Under the pieces are notes generated by a model, which saw only the letters and a program-made list of their open reading frames with translations, ran no database searches and had not been told where the DNA came from. From Microvelia longipes (lineage: Eukaryota > Arthropoda > Insecta > Hemiptera > Veliidae), in the NCBI GenBank assembly GCA_018340805.1, contig JACMZG010001913.1, forward strand, positions 36,493,882-36,557,881: DNA of 64,000 bases, read 5' to 3'. Both the position numbers and the translations under genes were made by a program. How positions within the stretch are numbered: position 1 is the stretch's first letter; the number at the start of each line of letters is the position of its first letter. Shown piece by piece: positions 59,801-64,000 of this stretch.

Positions 59801-60059
59801 TTTCTAAAATATAGAATTTACAGTATTAATACAAGTTTGATCACGTCCAAAAAGTCAGAAATACGTAAACTTCAAAGCTCCACGGACCCCCATTGAATAT
59901 AAATGTTACTTGTACCCCTGTCCTCCCCCCTCCAACTGAATTATTCAATTAGTTTTACTCATCGCTAAACTTGATGTTTTTAACGTTTACGCTTGTGAAA
60001 CAGTTCTATAATTTGCTACACAAAAGTGTTTGAAATATAAATAAATAAAGTTTGTCTTT
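59801..60059. other. Intergenic sequence, no gene seen
   Basis: Nothing recognised. Confidence 0.5.
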
Positions 60060-60125
60060 CCACAGATGATTTATTATTATAAAACAAAGGCAGCTTTCAA
60101 CCTGAAGGGTCATCATCAGTGCCGG
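60060..60125 (-). mobile_element. Penelope-like tail with degenerate hammerhead motif
   Basis: On the - strand: stem I GGCA/TGCC, CTGATGA, T, stem II GACC-CTTCA-GGTT, GAAA, but only GC before stem I, so the cleavage-site UH is missing. The distal end has CTGTGGAAAGAC. Confidence 0.55.
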
Positions 60126-60767
60126 TGAGATGAGTCTAGATTACTTTTGAGCCGGTTTCTGAGGCCAAGGCATGTAAACGACTCAATGAGTGTGAGTCGT
60201 GTACATACCTTGGCTATTTTTACGCTAGACTTGGCTCCTATTTTTACACGCATGTGTTTTTGTTAGGATTTCATTCCTTCTTGTAAGCTTGAAACTTATG
60301 CCTTACAAAAATACGCCACGGAATATAATTAAATTATTAATTAGTTTCAGTATATAGTAGAAACAACAAGTGAGCTTGGTTTACTCATAAGCTGTAATTA
60401 CTGCTTATGCTACTTCTCACATCTCAAGTAATGAGAACACAAGGAACGGCTCAAACGTAGTAGTGAGTGTTCAGTTACGTCCAGTCTTTATATTGACCTT
60501 GATGAAGAAATGGTCACTCTCTTCTAACGGTAACTAAGTACCTTGTTTCTTATTCTGATATATCAGGCTCATCAACTTCGTATGTATTTCAGTCAGGTAG
60601 TGACTGTTAGATCAGGAGTGAACCCAAGTTAAAAAATATCCGTTGATTTATTCTTATTACAGTACCAACAATATATGAATATTCTCAATAAATTAGAACC
60701 CTTTATAAAAGGGAAACCGCGCTAGGTCGATTGGCTGCATACAAATTGATACGGTGTGAGCATTGAA
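60126..60767. other. Intergenic sequence, no gene seen
   Basis: No coding support. It includes a short inverted pair near 60170-60225 (CCAAGGCATGTAAACGACTC and partial complement). Confidence 0.45.
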
Positions 60768-61512
60768 AAATCGGGTACGGGGTACCTCGGAACTTTTCCT
60801 TATCACATCGGGTTCGCTACGCTCATCCTCCCTGCTTCGGACTCGCTTAGCTCGTCCTCAGGATATTCAATTCGCCAAATTTAAACTCCAACATGTTTTC
60901 GGACTCGCTTGGCTCGTCCTCAGATTGTAAATGCATCCGTTTCATTCTCAGCGGTCACCAATACAGTACTGACCACGCTCAATGCTACTTCACTTTTATC
61001 TAACTTTTGTGTATACTTGTACCAAATTTAAACTCAATGGAATTGTTTTCCGATTTTGTTACAATTTTTTAAAAAGCGTGAACGAGTTATTTTATAATAA
61101 TTGAATTAATGCTGGAAACCAGATGAAACTAGGCACATATGTTAGTTTTATACATAGCAACAAGTGTGATGAATCCGATCACTAAATTTTTTCATGTTTT
61201 ATGATTTTTCGATATTTTTTCTGAATCATTATTGCGGAATAATGACATAAAGAAAAATTTCCGAAAAGCACAACTGCAGCGGTAGACTAATTTTCGTACA
61301 AGCAAAGCAAGATTCAACTCTTTTGCATATATACACTAGGAACTACGACGATAACAGACACACACATATACAGAAAGACAAATTTGTAAAAACCACCTGA
61401 AAAACCTTAAAAAACACCTGAAACGGATCATTCCGGCGTTATCCCGGATATTCGGAATTTTGCAAACACAATACTTTTTCTATATACCTACGGTATGAAT
61501 AAGGAAAATTAA
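60768..61512 (-). mobile_element. 5S-containing dispersed repeat, near full length
   Basis: Tail ATCGGGTACGGGGTACCTCG, two copies of GGACTCGCTT.GCTCGTCC, 5S-like segment about 60950-60995, GGCACATATGTTAG, (CA)n, and head AATACTTTTTCTATATACCT. Confidence 0.87.
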
Positions 61513-62096
61513 GACACAGAATTAAAATTTATGTAAAAATATGTCACAGGTTGTATTTTCAAAATACCTACCGCCCCCGAGTAGTAGTGTCTGAAGAGAG
61601 AAGACATCAAGCCAAATGAGTAGCCTATACTTTTAAATTCTGTATACCGAACTTTAAAATCGTCTACTCTACCTAAGAAACTTTTATTTCGGCTGCTTTT
61701 GTCTTTAAACTTTTACATATTAGAAGTCTCGTATCTGGATACAGTGGAAATAACTTCATTCCCGATAGGAACGTTTAACTTCTACTGTATGACAATACTG
61801 GTTGTGTTCCAAGTATATTGCATTTCTCGTTGTCCATCTCTCTCCTCGTCCCTTGTCCATCCCGACCTCGAGTTGTCTTTAACCTTGTTTATTAAACTTG
61901 TAAGTAACACCTTTCTCCTCACACCCATATTTAGTTTTATGTTACCACCTGTTTCTTCTTTGCTTCCAACATCCATTAAAAAGAATATAGAGGAATAAAA
62001 TTACGAAAGAAAGATAGAGAGTCAGCACTATTAAGAGAATTTTTGCCTCTAAGAGTAAACAACTGAAAAATTAAACCTACAAAATGAGCTATTTTT
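61513..62096. other. Intergenic sequence, no gene seen
   Basis: Pyrimidine-rich at 61800-61980; the frames on both strands there have no recognisable domain. Confidence 0.45.
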
Positions 62097-62792
62097 CAGA
62101 TTTAATCATGAATTAATACATTTTAACGATTTTATTATACACCAATCTCGCAGAATATTTTGATTGCAGAGATAGCTTGAGGAAATAAAATTTCTCCATT
62201 GTGCAAATTCATGCACGATGAAGATATGCATGATCAAGATAGCCTCATTAATGACCCACATTTATTTTCGAAAATTGGTATTAGGGAATTTTCATCTGAA
62301 AATGACGCTTATGATGTTTTTAGACGTTAATTTTCTGAATTGATTGTTGAATTCTGAAGTGTCATCAATGAGGCTATCTTGGTAATGCATGGTTACCGTC
62401 TGAATTTATCACCTTACGCATGACCATTTGCACAATGGAGAAATTTTATTTCCTCAACCCAAATCTGCAATCAAAATAAGCTCCAAAAAATAAGCTTCCT
62501 TGTTTTGTTTTGAGTTTTCTGTGAGATTGGTGTATAATAAAATGTTTTGTTCCTGTCTTATTATTTTGTACTTCTGTATGTTTTTAGTAATATTTTTGTA
62601 TTTTTGTTTTTTAGTCTTACCTGAAGATGATCCAAATGGATTGAAATATATTGTTCCTGTTTATAAAAAATAAAATTGTAGAATCAAAGTCGTCCTTTTC
62701 CTAATAGTAATTATGGAATTCTACAAAAAAGACGTTTCTCTCTTAAGAAAGTAATAAAATCGTTATATTGTATTAATTCATGATTAAATCTG
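62097..62792. mobile_element. Fold-back element split by a 209-bp insertion
   Basis: The outer arms CAGATTTAATCATGAATTAA (62097) and complement (ending 62792) are perfect over 23 bp. The next arm segments (62129-62209) pair with 62409-62543 (GAGATTGGTGTATAATAAAAT; TTGCACAATGGAGAAATTT). Between 62544 and 62752 lies extra sequence bounded on both sides by AATAAAAT. Confidence 0.85.
62544..62752 (+). mobile_element. Penelope-like tail insertion with target duplication
   Basis: Flanked by AATAAAAT at 62536-62543 and 62753-62760. Contains CTGAAGA (62621-62627), T, stem II GATCC-AAAT-GGATT, GAAA, i.e. a degenerate hammerhead core, then an A-rich part. It interrupts the right arm of the fold-back. 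Confidence 0.7.
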
Positions 62793-64000
62793 TAAAAAGG
62801 ATCATCTTGTAGATTTAATTTTACCAGCGTTTAGCGTCCTTAGGTTTCTATAAGAAAAAGGATTAGACTTCACGCATGGATTTTTTTTTTTTTAGGATAA
62901 CTTTTTACTCAATAATTTTTCCATTATTGATGATCTCCTCAGTTTTGGAGCTTGAATAACCACCATAATTAATTATAGTACTATGAATAGTGTACATTGA
63001 TAATGCCTAATAAATCCTATTACAAAAACTTGAAGAAATGATTGCCTTCAACGTAATAGACATTAGATTTGCTGCTCCTTATAATGTCTAAATGTTACTT
63101 TTCATGCATTTTTATCGTCCATATTGGAAGAAAAAAAGAAAAAGTATGATTGGCGTCTTTTTAACCTCTTCTCTCCTGAATTACAATCAAGCACATTCAA
63201 GTCAAAGACTCAGAAGCTTTGTGTCCGACTAAACCAGTTTCCTATTCCTTTCATCTTCTTTTTCCAGAACTCCTTTAGGACAAGGTTGATAGAAAGTTGT
63301 TTCCGAGGTCGTTCTGTTATGAGAATTCTTTGAAAAGTGCTTTCTTTTCTAACTACGTATCAGGAATTCGTTTTAACCACAATTATCTTTCATTAAGTTT
63401 CTGTTGTTACTTCGTTATCTCATAGTTTTTCCTTTCCAAATGACTTCGAATATTTTAAAGGACTTTTACTTTTTCTGCAGTTTGTGCAGACGGTTATGGG
63501 TTCAATTTCTAGATTGGTTGCTGCGTTTTTAATATTTTAAGAATCTAGAAATTAGTTTGTGTTCGTTCATCTTCTACTATGTTTTAAATGATCTTCCTCC
63601 ACTAAAGTGGATTTATCCTAAAATTTAATCTAAAACTAGATTTTGGATTACAAAATAATCAGATTCTACAGACCGATTTTGGGTGATACATCAAACAAAT
63701 TATAGAATCTGTCCCACATCTCGATTTTCGCACGAAAGTTGTATTTTGTTCCCTAAACTAAAACCATAACTTTGGTTTTCAATTATTGAGGCAGAGGCAA
63801 GTAAAATACAGCAAGCGTCGGTAATTTTTGTAAACATGGAGTAAAAAGTGAGTTCTTGTAAAAGCGAGTATGATGTCGGAAGTCAACATTATTTTTCGAG
63901 CTTCACCTCAAAATTTAATATTATTACGTCTTTTAGGGACGAAGCAATTTAATAAAGTAATTAAGTAAAGCAATTAAGTAAGAAATTAAGCAAGTATAGC
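62793..64000. other. Intergenic sequence to the window end, no gene seen
   Basis: AT-rich; the frame at 63124-63333 has no recognisable domain. The last 100 bases contain repeated TTAAGTAA words. Confidence 0.5.

Noticed and set aside
63124..63333. Possible LINE C-terminus
   Set aside because: No knuckle, reverse transcriptase motif or match to other tails in the window.

Overview
The window is AT-rich, intron-bearing nuclear DNA from an insect. The evidence is an 11-exon chiffon (Dbf4-like) gene, three genes of the insect-restricted Osiris family, GT-AG introns, and a dense load of insect-type repeats (hAT MITEs, LINE tails, Penelope-like tails, SINE-like units). The order cannot be resolved from sequence alone. 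There are no prokaryotic genes, rRNA operons or CRISPR arrays.

Layout. From 1.18 to 15.4 kb on the + strand lies the chiffon/Dbf4 gene, from its DBF4-type zinc finger to its stop. The exons encoding the N-terminal (BRCT-like) part should lie before base 1. Its introns hold a broken LINE, a 25-bp satellite, a hAT MITE with a perfect 8-bp target duplication, copies of a repeat with an embedded 5S rRNA fragment, and a nearly perfect 490-bp fold-back. From 15.4 to 24 kb there is no gene, only AT-rich sequence and nested MITEs, including an 18-bp perfect TIR pair enclosing a 5S rRNA-derived piece. From 24 to 52 kb lie three Osiris genes, all on the - strand: A (23972-28625), B (44255-46954) and C (49141-51684). 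Each has a signal peptide, a two-cysteine segment and a hydrophobic DUF1676-type segment on a late exon. They are separated by repeats, so this looks like part of an Osiris cluster loosened by transposons. From 52 to 64 kb I see no host gene, only SINE, LINE, MITE and Penelope-like remnants and several large inverted repeats.

How parts relate. Chiffon is expected to be nuclear: the Dbf4-type activator of Cdc7, and in Drosophila its C-terminal half binds the Gcn5 acetyltransferase. The Osiris products are predicted secretory or membrane proteins of cuticle-forming epithelia. Nothing suggests the two gene sets work together; they are just neighbours.

The most unusual content is in the repeats. 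(1) A family of roughly 0.7-0.8 kb carries an internal 5S rRNA segment, including the box-C region, and occurs at least eight times in both orientations. (2) Eight hammerhead-ribozyme-like motifs occur; the best, at 59413-59474, lies just downstream of a recognisable Penelope C-terminus. They share one unpaired U between the CUGANGA box and stem II. (3) Several long fold-backs occur, one of which is split by a 209-bp insertion with a perfect target duplication.
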